NCBI GenBank assembly: GCA_036011305.1
Contig: DASCNA010000167.1
Span: forward strand, 14,255-78,254
Origin: DASCNA01 sp036011305
GTDB taxonomy: Bacteria > Verrucomicrobiota > Lentisphaeria > Victivallales > GWF2-38-69
DNA length: 64,000 nt
Direction of reading: 5' to 3'
The notes under the pieces: generated by a model
The model's database searches: none
Seen by the model: only the letters and a program-made list of their open reading frames with translations
Told to the model about the DNA's origin: nothing
Shown here: piece by piece, positions 1 to 9,131 of the stretch
Numbering within the stretch: position 1 is the first letter of the stretch
Layout: each line of letters opens with the position of its first letter
Position numbers and translations under genes: made by a program

Positions 1-1
1 T

Positions 2-2857
2 GGAACAAATGGGGAAGATGCAGCTGTTAATGTCCAAAATCGGGTTTATGGGGTATATTCTCAACTTCCGGAAGAGATTCAAAGACAGGGGGTAGACGTC
101 TCTGAAAAATCGACAGATATGTTATGTGTAATTGCTCTCTATTCTCCAGATGAAACTTATGATAATATCTTTTTAAATAACTATGCTGATATCAATTTAA
201 AAAATCCACTGGCTCGAATTTCCGGAATTGGATCAATTACTGTTTTCGGTAATAAAGATTATTCAATGCGTATCTGGATGGATTCAGATAAATTAACTGC
301 TTTGAAACTGTCAAGCACAGATATTGTAAATGCTATAAAAGCACAAAATGTACAGGTGGCTTCCGGACAAATAGGAGCTGAGCCATCACCTGAAAATCAA
401 CAGCTTTTATACACTCTTGAGACAAAGGGGATGTTGTCTACAGTTAAAGATTTTGATAATATAATAATACTAACCAAGCCTGATGGTTCGACTGTTAAAT
501 TGAAAGATGTTGCAAAAGTTGAGCTAGGTTCTGAAAATTATAACTCTTCAGCTACACTTGACGGAAAGCATCCTGCTGCTCTATTGATTATAAATCAGTT
601 GCCTGGGGCAAACGCTCTTGAAGTTATAAAACAAATAAAAAGTGAATTAAAAGAATCCAGCAAAACTTTCCCTAAAGATCTTGACGTTTCTATGTATTAT
701 GACAATACGAAGTATATAACAGCATCAATCCATGAAGTAGTAAAAACTTTAATAATAGCAGTAATTCTTGTAATCTTTATTGTCTATTTGTTTCTTCAGA
801 ATTGGAGAGCTACATTAATTCCAGCAATTACAATTCCTGTTTCACTTATTGGCACGTTAGCTCTTCTTCTTGCGATTGGTTATACGATTAATATAATTAC
901 ACTATTTGGCTTGATATTGGCAATCGGTATAGTTGTTGACGACAGTATTCTTGAAATTGAAAATGATAATCGACTGATGGTTGATGAAGGGCTTTCTCCT
1001 AAAGAAGCGGCTAAAAAAACCGTAACTCAAGTTACCGCACCTGTTATTGCTACAACCTGTGTGCTTATGGCCGTATTTGTACCAATTGCATTTTTCCCAG
1101 GCTTAACAGGTGAATTGTATCGACAGTTTTCTATCACAATTGTAGCTGCTGTATGGATATCTACATTAAATGCTTTAACATTGAGTCCTGCTTTATGCTC
1201 ATCAATATTAAAACGTCCTGATAGTAAAACAAAGTTTATAGGCTTTGTTTATTTTAACAGAGTTTTTGAATGGATAACGGCAAAATATGGAAAAATAGTA
1301 GCATTTTTTATTAGAAAGATTTCAATAGTAGGAATTTTGTTTCTAGTTATTATAACTGTAATGCTAGTTTCATATAAAGCCGTTCCTTCGGGGTTCATAC
1401 CATTGGAGGATCAGGGTAAATTTATGATTAATGTACAACTCCCTTCTGGAACTTCATTGAAGAAAACTCAAAAAACAACTGATCGGATTAGTCAGATTCT
1501 AAGCAGTACAAATGGCGTTACACATTTTATGACTATGAACGGGTATAATGGATTGAATAAATCATATTCTTCAAATTCGGCATTTGTAATTGTAGTACTC
1601 AAGGACTGGAAAGACAGGGAAGGGAAAGATTTGTTTGAATACACTATTATCAATAGATTGAAGACTGAATTAGATGGAATTCGCGGAGCAAAAATCACAC
1701 CATTTGTCCCTCCTTCCATTCCTGGACTTGGAACATCTAACGGATTTGAAATGGTTATTCAAGACAGAAATAATGGTTCTCCAATACAAATTGGGAGAGT
1801 TGTAGATAACTTAATTAAAGAAGCTAAAGCAGATCCAGAAATAGGACAGGCTTTTACTACTTACAGGACTGATGTTCCACAATTATATATAGATATAAAT
1901 CGTGAAAAGGTTGTAAAACTTGGAGTTGACATAACAGATGTATTCAATACATTGCGGGATAATCTTGGCTCTAAATATGTAAATGATTTTAATAAGTATG
2001 GCAATATTTATAAGGTTATTATTCAGGCTCAAATGGATTACAGGAGTAAAATAAGTGATATAGGCAGACTCAATGTAAGGAGTTCAACAGGTAAAATGAT
2101 CCCTTTAAGCACTTTAATTCAGATAAAGAAAAAAGTCGGGGCCAATATGATAAGCCGTTATGATATGTTTCAGTCTGTAAGCATTATGGGGGTGGCTGCT
2201 CAGGGATATAGTTCAGGAGAAGGAATTGCTGCGATGGAAAAGATAGCTAAAAAAGTTTTACCTGATGGATATACCTATGAATGGACTGGAATGTCATACC
2301 AGGAAAAACTTGCAGGTAACAACGTATTTCTGATTTTTCTTGCTTCGGTAATTTTTATTTACCTGTTTATGGTTGCCCAATATGAAAGCTGGACAATTGT
2401 ACTTGCTGTAATGATGGCAATTCCTATTGCTGTATTAGGAGCAATGCTTTCACTTTTGGGAATGTCTATTTTAATACCTTTTATTGATAACAATATATAT
2501 GCCCAGATCGGAATAGTTTTAATATTCGGACTATCTACTAAGACAGCAATTTTGATTGTTGAATTCGCAAAGAAAAACAGAGAAGATGGACAGTCAATAC
2601 TGGAATCAGCTGAATCAGCATCTAAACTCAGGTTCAGAGCCGTAATAATGACCGCTGTATCATTTATTCTTGGAACTTTTCCTTTAGTGATTGCAACAGG
2701 TGCCGGGGCTATGAGCATGAAATCAATCGGAATTATAGTATTCGGAGGAATGGTCTTTTCTATATTCTTAGGAACTATACTGATTCCTGCATTCTATGTT
2801 ATGATGCAGAAATTATCAGAAATCGGCAAAAGCATAAAAAAAAATAAGCCAAAATAA
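2..2857 (+). CDS. RND (HAE1/AcrB-type) multidrug efflux transporter, 5' truncated by window edge
   Basis: Inner-membrane proton-driven pump of a tripartite efflux system. The reading frame is open from base 2, and the codons before the first internal ATG (119) encode conserved porter-domain sequence (GTNGEDAAVNVQNRV), so the true start lies outside the window and roughly 90 residues are missing compared with AcrB. Transmembrane blocks are visible at about 740-1420 and 2310-2800. The proton-relay Asp pair is present in the segment IVVDDSI (near 935) and the relay Lys in STKTAILIVEF (near 2540). The periplasmic partner and outer-membrane channel genes would be expected upstream. A strong terminator follows 76 nt after the stop. 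Confidence 0.95.
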   Translation, partial: GTNGEDAAVNVQNRVYGVYSQLPEEIQRQGVDVSEKSTDMLCVIALYSPDETYDNIFLNNYADINLKNPLARISGIGSITVFGNKDYSMRIWMDSDKLTALKLSSTDIVNAIKAQNVQVASGQIGAEPSPENQQLLYTLETKGMLSTVKDFDNIIILTKPDGSTVKLKDVAKVELGSENYNSSATLDGKHPAALLIINQLPGANALEVIKQIKSELKESSKTFPKDLDVSMYYDNTKYITASIHEVVKTLIIAVILVIFIVYLFLQNWRATLIPAITIPVSLIGTLALLLAIGYTINIITLFGLILAIGIVVDDSILEIENDNRLMVDEGLSPKEAAKKTVTQVTAPVIATTCVLMAVFVPIAFFPGLTGELYRQFSITIVAAVWISTLNALTLSPALCSSILKRPDSKTKFIGFVYFNRVFEWITAKYGKIVAFFIRKISIVGILFLVIITVMLVSYKAVPSGFIPLEDQGKFMINVQLPSGTSLKKTQKTTDRISQILSSTNGVTHFMTMNGYNGLNKSYSSNSAFVIVVLKDWKDREGKDLFEYTIINRLKTELDGIRGAKITPFVPPSIPGLGTSNGFEMVIQDRNNGSPIQIGRVVDNLIKEAKADPEIGQAFTTYRTDVPQLYIDINREKVVKLGVDITDVFNTLRDNLGSKYVNDFNKYGNIYKVIIQAQMDYRSKISDIGRLNVRSSTGKMIPLSTLIQIKKKVGANMISRYDMFQSVSIMGVAAQGYSSGEGIAAMEKIAKKVLPDGYTYEWTGMSYQEKLAGNNVFLIFLASVIFIYLFMVAQYESWTIVLAVMMAIPIAVLGAMLSLLGMSILIPFIDNNIYAQIGIVLIFGLSTKTAILIVEFAKKNREDGQSILESAESASKLRFRAVIMTAVSFILGTFPLVIATGAGAMSMKSIGIIVFGGMVFSIFLGTILIPAFYVMMQKLSEIGKSIKKNKPK

Positions 2858-2933
2858 ATATCTGATTAACGGTAGTATTGTTTAAAATGCAGATAAACCA
2901 CTTACAGGAACTGATGGATAAATATTCTTATGG

Positions 2934-2961
2934 GCCACATTCGTGTGGCTTTATTTTTTTT
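2934..2961 (+). terminator. Rho-independent terminator of the RND operon
   Basis: A perfect 6-bp stem GCCACA/TGTGGC encloses a TTCG tetraloop and is followed by TTTATTTTTTT. It lies 76 nt after the RND stop codon. Confidence 0.85.
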
Positions 2962-3290
2962 AAATCTATCACATTCTTTTTCGAAGATAACGATTATTTC
3001 GTTATAACCCATCAAAATATTACCGAAAAAAACTGGCAGAAGAAAAAGTTAAAAGCCTATCACAAATAGATGATTTAACTGGAATTCCAAAACGCAGGTA
3101 TTTGATGAGTTTTTTCATGATGAGTGGAAACGCTGCAGGCGGCTAAATTTACCAATATCACGCCATTATTGATATTGATCACTTTAAATTATTAAATGAT
3201 ACATACGGCCACCAAAAGGGAGATGAGTGTCTTAAACAGTTTGGGTGTAAGCTTAAAAATTATGCTAAAACAACAAGCAAAATAAAATAG
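2962..3290 (+). pseudogene. Decayed PAS-GGDEF (diguanylate cyclase) relic
   Basis: Coding sequence of a diguanylate cyclase can be read only by changing frame at least three times. One frame gives a PAS end (DYFVITHQNITE, about 2990-3030). The next gives a linker and the GGDEF-domain start (SQIDDLTGIPKRRYLMSFF, about 3058-3112). A third gives HDEWKRCRRLNLPIS (about 3115-3160). A fourth gives IDIDHFKLLNDTYGHQKGDE (about 3168-3230). The catalytic GGEEF loop itself is absent. The first frame change falls at a run of A (about 3025-3033), but several changes plus the missing C-terminus argue for true decay rather than one read error. A 63-codon open frame here crosses the upstream terminator and is not a gene. 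Confidence 0.7.
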
Positions 3291-3294
3291 AACA

Positions 3295-3355
3295 ATTTAA
3301 CCAAACATTTCTCATAATCTCGCGTTGCTCGATAGGAGAATTTAAAACGTAAACT
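3295..3355 (+). repeat. attC-like imperfect inverted repeat, degenerate
   Basis: The outer arms ATTTAAC and GTAAACT enclose inner arms in which TTCTC pairs with GAGAA, giving a 61-nt imperfect palindrome. It ends 9 nt before the ATG of a GNAT fragment, the same placement as the clearer element at 11135-11192. The right core lacks the usual GTT, so this is weaker. Confidence 0.3.
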
Positions 3356-3364
3356 GGAAAAAAG

Positions 3365-3499
3365 ATGTACATAGACAAAATAAAAACAGATAGATTAATA
3401 ATTCGTAAACATTTAGAGAAAGATTTCGAAGATTTTCTTTCAATAAACTCTGATTTAGAAGTAATGCGTTTTTCAGTTATCCTTATCTCCATCCACTAG
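3365..3499 (+). pseudogene. N-terminal stub of a GNAT acetyltransferase (RimJ/RimL type)
   Basis: An ATG opens 44 codons whose product begins like family members of the Acetyltransf_3 type, with the signature TDRLIIRKHLEKDFEDF and then NSDLEVMRFSV. The frame runs out at a stop inside the 3' end of the opposite-strand gene. The acetyl-CoA binding part is absent, so the gene is cut to about a quarter of its normal length. It begins directly after an attC-like repeat, as the second GNAT at 11201 does. Confidence 0.6.
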
Positions 3500-4730
3500 T
3501 ATTTTCATAACTGATAACTTTTCTCCCTTTCCGGGTATCTTTGTAATTATATGCGGTGCATGATGGCGGTAAATGCTTTTTCATAAATATAGGAAAATTA
3601 TCAAACAAATAAGTTTTAACATCATTTCTAATCTCTTTTTGAGGAATTTTGTAGACTTCATTTGCAAGCTTTACTATCGCTTCAAGAGGAACTTTCACAG
3701 AGTTGTCAAAAAGAATACTAACTCGGCTTCCTTGAGGCAAATCCTCACGCCCTTTTGTCGTAAATAAATCTTTTGGATTTAACAGATCGGTATTAAATCC
3801 ATTCTCATTGGCAAGATCGATATTTGTTTCGCAATCAAAATCTCGATGAGCGAATCTTAGAATTTGATTTGTTTCTTCATTTAACTCAAGAATAATATTT
3901 TGTCCGTGAGGTTCCAGTAAAATTCCAGTATTCATATAAATTTTAATCCATCCGGTAAGCAATGGATATAAAATCTCTTCTAGTATAAACTTTTTTGGTG
4001 GTATTCCACTTTTCTCAAGTAACTCTTCCAAAAGTGTTGTTTCATTATCATTTCTAACATAAAAAGAACAGAGCGGAATCATTTTATAAGGATACTCTAT
4101 ATGTGGTTTTGCACGCATCTCTCGAACTATAAATCCCCAATCTTTTTTTTTCTTCCCTCCATAAACAACTCCAATTGACTCAGGGTAGTAGGCAACTTTA
4201 CTATAGTTTTGAAAAACAGCTGCCTGTTCGAATGATGAAGTAACGGCAATTGCTTGGATAACCTTTCGCATTTCCATATGTCGCCTCCATCGTGTAATTT
4301 TTAAATCAGTATGCCCTTTTATACAATGAGGAGGTAAATCATCATTCATTATAAAAACAGTTCTAGTCGAGGATGTAGGATGAACTTTAGACAATTTAAG
4401 AACAGGGAATTTTAAAAATTCCTCAATGTGTGGAATTGAAGAATTCTCAAGATTAACTGGATGAACAGGAAAGTGCACACTATCATCTTTAAAGAAATAA
4501 TTTTTAAGAGCTTCATCTGCAGAATTAGAATAATAAAGTAGACAATTAGTTCTCGGAACTTTAAAAAAAGGGATATTGTAAGCTGGGGATCCTGGTCTAT
4601 AAATGCTAGGAAATTCACTAAATGTTGCCAGTGGATTATTTGCCCTGGGACGGATTCCATTTTTATGATTTTCAAAATATAACCAATTTTTCATACATTG
4701 TGTGTCATTAAAATCAAAACTAGCGCACAT
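3483..4730 (-). CDS. Short IucA/IucC-like (NIS siderophore synthetase family) protein
   Basis: The protein shows motifs known from ATP-dependent NIS synthetases, which join carboxylates to amines or alcohols. In order these are HFPVHPVNLE (about residue 85), VHPTSSTRTVFI (about 120), LKITRWRRHMEMRK (about 143), and in the C-terminal part EPHGQNIILEL (about 275) with HRDFD (about 297). Family members are usually 550-620 residues, whereas this one has 415 and lacks the N-terminal segment with the HPxxKxRxGF motif. I place the start at the ATG at 4730 because GGAG lies 6 nt before it; an in-frame TTG sits four codons upstream. The clean ribosome binding site suggests a real short form rather than decay. 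No transporter or other siderophore gene is adjacent, so the substrate is unknown. Confidence 0.65.
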   Translation of the reverse strand: MCASFDFNDTQCMKNWLYFENHKNGIRPRANNPLATFSEFPSIYRPGSPAYNIPFFKVPRTNCLLYYSNSADEALKNYFFKDDSVHFPVHPVNLENSSIPHIEEFLKFPVLKLSKVHPTSSTRTVFIMNDDLPPHCIKGHTDLKITRWRRHMEMRKVIQAIAVTSSFEQAAVFQNYSKVAYYPESIGVVYGGKKKKDWGFIVREMRAKPHIEYPYKMIPLCSFYVRNDNETTLLEELLEKSGIPPKKFILEEILYPLLTGWIKIYMNTGILLEPHGQNIILELNEETNQILRFAHRDFDCETNIDLANENGFNTDLLNPKDLFTTKGREDLPQGSRVSILFDNSVKVPLEAIVKLANEVYKIPQKEIRNDVKTYLFDNFPIFMKKHLPPSCTAYNYKDTRKGRKVISYENTSGWR

Positions 4731-4864
4731 GAAATTCTCCAATTTTCATAACCTTATACTTTAGTTGTTATTTATATTTCATTATTTTAGTAGCTTGAAT
4801 AATAAAAGAAATATTTGCGTTAAACATATTCATCAATTTTCCATTTTTTAGCTTCCTGTAGCTT

Positions 4865-5101
4865 TTAGAATAAATCAGGTAAAATTGGTATTAGAACATG
4901 AGTTTGAAAGTGCTTTGTTTTATTCAGTATAACTGCAATTTTTAGATCATTGAAATCTACGCTATCCCACTTTAATAGGCAACAGTCTTTAAGCCTCATC
5001 CCTGTATAAGCACCAATATGAAACAATACTTCAAATACTAATCTAACAGTATTTAATTTTTCATTATACGTCTTATTGGCAAGTTTAGTTGAACTTAAAA
5101 T
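4865..5101 (-). pseudogene. Tyrosine recombinase (phage integrase) relic
   Basis: The minus strand encodes about 78 codons with no start. They contain a box of the integrase catalytic domain: HIGAYTGMRLKDCCLLKWD, where the Arg of GMRLKD matches the first catalytic Arg, then an NKTKHFQTHVLIPI strand and a stop. The second half with the HxxR and Tyr motifs is missing, and stops lie immediately upstream in frame. This is a dead fragment marking past site-specific integration in the accessory region. Confidence 0.6.
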
Positions 5102-5286
5102 TTACTATCATCAATAGCTATACAGTCATTTAAATCAAATGTATATATTATAATAGTAAATTAACCTGAAAGTGTCAACAAAAGCCATGAATAAATATTT
5201 AAGGGAGATTACTATTTTTTGTGCTCAAATACTTTTCATGGACTACTTTGTGAAAAAGTAACCTCAATCCTTAATAAAATGTTTAT

Positions 5287-7011
5287 TTATTCAAGCTCTT
5301 CTGTAACAGTGATAGATATTTCATGTTCAAAAAAGTCAGAAAAATGGAATCGTTCATCAATTATTTTCCATGTATCAGGGACAACATCCTCCATGCTCTT
5401 CTGAGTTCTTGAGTTTTCAATGTTAACCCAGGGCAAGGCTGCAAAAAAACGATTATGCTTTCCAGGCAGATTATCAGAGGAACTCTCCATGGGAACCCAG
5501 CCCACTTCAGGGACATAAAATTCAATCCACACATGATCATAGTCCGGTCGGCAAAAAGAATGCAGGATACCGTACTCAAGCTTGTAATCCGGTACCTTAT
5601 AATCACCTACGGCTCTGCATGGTACTCCACAAAGGCGTAAAAGTCCCAGGAGCAGTTCAGTATATTTTCCGCATGTCCCCTCACCGTCTTTGAGCGTTTG
5701 CAATGGGCTTGTGTCCCGATTATTATAGTGATATTCCAATTTATCATATACATATTCGCGAATGGTCCAAACAACTCTGAGGATATCTTTTCGGTTCGCT
5801 TCAGACATTGAAGAAAGAATCTTTGCGGCAATTTTCTGTAACTCCTTTCTATGCATATCCAACCTTTTTTCAACTCTAAGGAAGTTTATCAAATCATTCG
5901 GGAACTCTGCTGGAAATGGTGCTTGGTCTATCATGTAACGGATATTATACAAATCAAGAACAGCTTTGTAACCAAAGACTACTCTTTCTCTGGATAATTT
6001 CACACCTGTAAAATCAAACTCTATGATATCTTCTCCGGCAGCATCAGTAGTTACAGTGCCATAGACTTGGCCTATGGGATTTACAGAAACAACAGTCTGT
6101 CGTTCAGTGTTTGTTGGAATGGACATGCGGACATTCGGTCTAAGTTTCCTGAGTTCAGGCAATACATTGTGTCTGGGTGAGAGCATGCTGAAATACTTAA
6201 ACTCAACTCGGTAGCCGTTGGACAGAGACAGAGAGTTGCCGCGCGTCAGTCTCTTATGTTTATAAAGTAACTTTTCAATAAAGACATTGCGTGCTTTCCT
6301 GTCTATTTCTATGTTCAGAGAATTGCCGGCTTCCGTTTCAGTGTTATCATAGATTTCCCAAGTCTTATGCACATAAGAGATGTAAAGAATTGATTTATTA
6401 ACCCCTGAATGATAAATAGATGCTATGCTAGTAGCTCCTTCGTGTGGAACAGTAATGGAAAAGAGTTGTTTACACTGCAAGTTATAGACATAAACAGAAC
6501 GATTCATTTCAGAGAGAAGAAACAGACTTTGTTCTCTGCCGTATTTATGCAAAGTCATGCTATTAATTGGTGTTTCCATGTCCCAAGATTCAATTTTGAA
6601 CATATTGGCATCATATTTAATAATTAATCCATCCCTATCTGCCAAAAAGCACATGTTCTGGTTATGTACAATACCAACAATTTGATTCACTTCCTCCAAA
6701 ACCAGTCTAGAGATAATGTATACTTCCCCGTTAATAATTTTAATTGTTAACAACTCGTTCATCACTGCATACTGAACAGTGTCATCTCCTACCCATAGAG
6801 CAGTGGAACCTTGGAACGAATCGTTAATACAGTGATTTACAATTCCCATATTTTCCTGAGAGACAACATCGATTCTGTTCAATGTCCCCTTGAGATCATC
6901 TATATAATAGATTGTATTGTTTTTCCGGCCTGCCATAGCGGATATATTACGGGCGAAAGGAGGTCTTATTCTGTTAATTGATCTACTCATAGAATTAATG
7001 ATTATTATCAT
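5287..7011 (-). CDS. Transglutaminase-like cysteine protease-fold protein with a propeller-like N-terminal half
   Basis: The C-terminal third is a transglutaminase-like core. It has a Cys in GEGTCGKYTE (about residue 446), a His in DHVWIEFYV (about 493) and an Asp in ESSSDN (about 513), in the expected order and context (VGWVPMESSS). Residues about 25-300 show short beta-rich units, such as ALWVGDDTVQYAVM and NSMTLHKYGREQSLFLLSE, which suggest a beta-propeller, but this is inference. There is no signal peptide. The start is uncertain: the ATG at 7011 and another seven codons later both lack a clear ribosome binding site. The gene looks richer in G+C than its AT-rich surroundings and sits beside an integrase relic, so it may be imported. 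Substrate unknown. Confidence 0.7.
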   Translation of the reverse strand: MIIIINSMSRSINRIRPPFARNISAMAGRKNNTIYYIDDLKGTLNRIDVVSQENMGIVNHCINDSFQGSTALWVGDDTVQYAVMNELLTIKIINGEVYIISRLVLEEVNQIVGIVHNQNMCFLADRDGLIIKYDANMFKIESWDMETPINSMTLHKYGREQSLFLLSEMNRSVYVYNLQCKQLFSITVPHEGATSIASIYHSGVNKSILYISYVHKTWEIYDNTETEAGNSLNIEIDRKARNVFIEKLLYKHKRLTRGNSLSLSNGYRVEFKYFSMLSPRHNVLPELRKLRPNVRMSIPTNTERQTVVSVNPIGQVYGTVTTDAAGEDIIEFDFTGVKLSRERVVFGYKAVLDLYNIRYMIDQAPFPAEFPNDLINFLRVEKRLDMHRKELQKIAAKILSSMSEANRKDILRVVWTIREYVYDKLEYHYNNRDTSPLQTLKDGEGTCGKYTELLLGLLRLCGVPCRAVGDYKVPDYKLEYGILHSFCRPDYDHVWIEFYVPEVGWVPMESSSDNLPGKHNRFFAALPWVNIENSRTQKSMEDVVPDTWKIIDERFHFSDFFEHEISITVTEELE

Positions 7012-7409
7012 ATTATTTAATATGTAATGCTAAAATTATTATAGGAAATTTAGTGGTAATTTTCAATAGAAATTAAGGATAGTTCTTTTTTATAAAGTAC
7101 TCTTCATATATTCAGGTAGGACAGCGCAGTTCTTATGTTATTTTGAATCTCAGCTTGTCTATTGCACTTTTATTTATTAATTAGATAACAATACAAAGCA
7201 GGATTTAAGCAATGATTAGACATTAACTGACTTTGCATATAAGCACCTCTAACCGTCTTAATGCAATTTTGTATCATGTTTCGGCAAAATTCAATTGCCA
7301 TTTCATAACGTCCAATTAGAAAAATAAGTTTACGATATTATTTAATTATTTTATTTATGTATCTAATATCATGGCAGTTATGATAAATGCACCGTTTTTC
7401 TTGCCTTTA
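7012..7409. other. Non-coding gap with an imperfect palindrome
   Basis: I see no gene in this 398-nt stretch. The only structure is an imperfect inverted repeat at about 7246-7318, with an inner stem AATTTTG/CAAAATT and outer arms CGT/ACG. It sits downstream of the 3' end of the minus-strand gene that follows. Its nature is unclear. Confidence 0.4.
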
Positions 7410-7874
7410 TCAGCCTATTTGTGAAATTATTTTAGATATCATTTCAGGATTCTTATAGGTTATTTTTACTGTATTGTTATCTATTTTTTGAGCTTCAATA
7501 TCCATATTATCATTTACTGAAATAGTATAGGACAAAGCTGTTCCATCAGGACGCTTAGTATAATGTCCTTTTCCGTAAACTTTACTTAAATCATTCACTA
7601 TATTTTTTAATGGCTTATTTGAATATACTCTTACCATATAGAGCTGCATATAGTAAAATAGGAACTGTTTTTTCTTATTTTGACTCTCAAATTCTGAAAT
7701 TCCTTTATCAAATAAATTATCATCAACCTTCATTGCAGTAATATTATAATGATCAGCAACATTAATTGGATATGAATACCAATTTAATTGTTTGTAACCA
7801 TTTTTATTGATATTGAGTGCAAATGCAGAAATACTCAGTGTAGACGTTAGTATTATTATAATTATTTTTTTCAT
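7410..7874 (-). CDS. Secreted hypothetical protein
   Basis: I do not recognise the family. The frame is open further upstream, but the ATG at 7874 is preferred because it opens a classical signal peptide: KK, then a hydrophobic run IIIIILTSTLSISAFA with a cleavage site after AFA. The mature part of about 135 residues is polar, has several Tyr-rich strands (QFLFYYMQLYMVRVYS) and contains no Cys, so it is probably periplasmic. No clear ribosome binding site precedes the ATG. The gene stands alone between accessory fragments. Confidence 0.55.
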   Translation of the reverse strand: MKKIIIIILTSTLSISAFALNINKNGYKQLNWYSYPINVADHYNITAMKVDDNLFDKGISEFESQNKKKQFLFYYMQLYMVRVYSNKPLKNIVNDLSKVYGKGHYTKRPDGTALSYTISVNDNMDIEAQKIDNNTVKITYKNPEMISKIISQIG

Positions 7875-7977
7875 AGATTTAATAGTTGAGGTGATTAAAT
7901 TGCTAGTACACAAATAGCAGGATGTAAAAAATACTGCTGTCATATAAAATATCAACACCAATTCTTTAATTATCCTG

Positions 7978-8163
7978 TTATAAGGTAGAGAAGCTATACT
8001 TAACTGGTTTCAACATAGAAACTATCTGCTGAGCACAAATAGCGGTTGTATATTCAGCTGGGGCACCAAATTTAAAGTAGTGACCAGCATATATTTTATT
8101 TATCACATTAGGATCATGTATATATACTGTTACATCATCTACTACTTCTGGCGTTACATTTTG
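7978..8163 (-). pseudogene. Orphan 3' coding fragment of an unrecognised gene
   Basis: Sixty-one codons are open and read like a real protein C-terminus, for example DDVTVYIHDPNVINKIYAGH and then KFGAPAEYTTAICAQQ, with a stop at 7978. There is no start codon, and an in-frame stop lies just upstream at 8164. The peptide is well composed and not repetitive, so it looks like the tail of a lost gene. I could not assign a family. Confidence 0.4.
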
Positions 8164-8174
8164 TCAGGCAATGA

Positions 8175-9131
8175 CTATTCTGTTTTTGAACTTTTCAGTT
8201 GCTTATAGTAATCATTGTCAGTCGTGAGTATGAGGACTGTATCTTTATCTATTGATCTCCTATAAGTTTCATGTGTTTTCTGGAAAGAATAAAATTTGGG
8301 ATCCTTGCTATAGGCATCTGCATAAATTTTTGTAACCTGAGAATCTGCTTTTCCCATAATGCCCTGTGCTTTGCGATAAGCATTAGAAGTTATTGATTTC
8401 AGTTCTTTTTCTCGTCTACCATCGATTTCAGCTTTTCTACCCTGCCCTTCTGAACGGTACTTTTCAGCCGCGCGTTTTCTTTCAGCAATCATTCTATCAT
8501 AAACCTTTTCTCTTACGCCGGCAACATAGTTTAATCGCTTAATTCTAACATCAACAAGTTCTATACCATACTTGGGTGCAAGCTGTTCTGCTTTTTTCAA
8601 TATCGTTTTTTCAAGTTGTTCCCGACCGGTAGAGATATATTCAAGGGCCGCATCAGTTTTTACTTTGTCACCAGGATCTTCGTCTTTTTTATTCTCAATA
8701 ACAATCCTGTTGGTGTCTCTGACAGCTTCAACAAGAAGGTGACTTGTAATTGTATCACGTGTAGCTGAATTTATTATATCGTCAAGCCTGGAATGAGCTC
8801 CCTGTTCATTGTTTACTGTCTGTAGAAATTTAAGGGGGTCGTTAATTTTCCATCTTGCAGTAGCATCGACCCATATATATTTTTTATCTTTTGTAGGAAT
8901 CTGATTTGGATCTCCATCCCATTCCATCAGTCTTTTATCGAAATAGTGAACTTTTTGTATAAACGGTTTTTTGAAGTGGAGCCCTGCATCAGTTATAGAT
9001 TTCCCTACCGGTTTGCCGAATTGAGTTATTACTGCCAGTTTAGTTTCAGGAACAGTATAAATTGCACCACTATAATAAACTAACACCGCAATTATACCAA
9101 GAACAACTATTATACCCGTAAATATTTTCAT
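8175..9131 (-). CDS. hflC: HflC, SPFH-domain membrane protease regulator
   Basis: HflC pairs with HflK to form a large cage around the FtsH protease in the inner membrane. One N-terminal transmembrane segment (about residues 5-22) is followed by the SPFH/band-7 domain, with family phrases such as VPETKLAVITQFGKPV and AGLHFKKPF. A long helical coiled region then carries ERKRAAEKYRSEGQGRKAEI, a hallmark of HflC. The length of 318 residues is normal. The start ATG overlaps the hflK stop by 4 nt and has AAGGAG upstream, showing translational coupling. No ftsH gene is seen in this window. Confidence 0.95.
   Translation of the reverse strand: MKIFTGIIVVLGIIAVLVYYSGAIYTVPETKLAVITQFGKPVGKSITDAGLHFKKPFIQKVHYFDKRLMEWDGDPNQIPTKDKKYIWVDATARWKINDPLKFLQTVNNEQGAHSRLDDIINSATRDTITSHLLVEAVRDTNRIVIENKKDEDPGDKVKTDAALEYISTGREQLEKTILKKAEQLAPKYGIELVDVRIKRLNYVAGVREKVYDRMIAERKRAAEKYRSEGQGRKAEIDGRREKELKSITSNAYRKAQGIMGKADSQVTKIYADAYSKDPKFYSFQKTHETYRRSIDKDTVLILTTDNDYYKQLKSSKTE

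Noticed and set aside
2878..3069. 63-codon open frame after the RND gene
   Set aside because: It spans a strong terminator hairpin, and only its last part matches a PAS end in a frameshifted relic.
7246..7318. Third attC-like site
   Set aside because: The inner stem is present but the left core does not match attC, so it is noted only as a palindrome.
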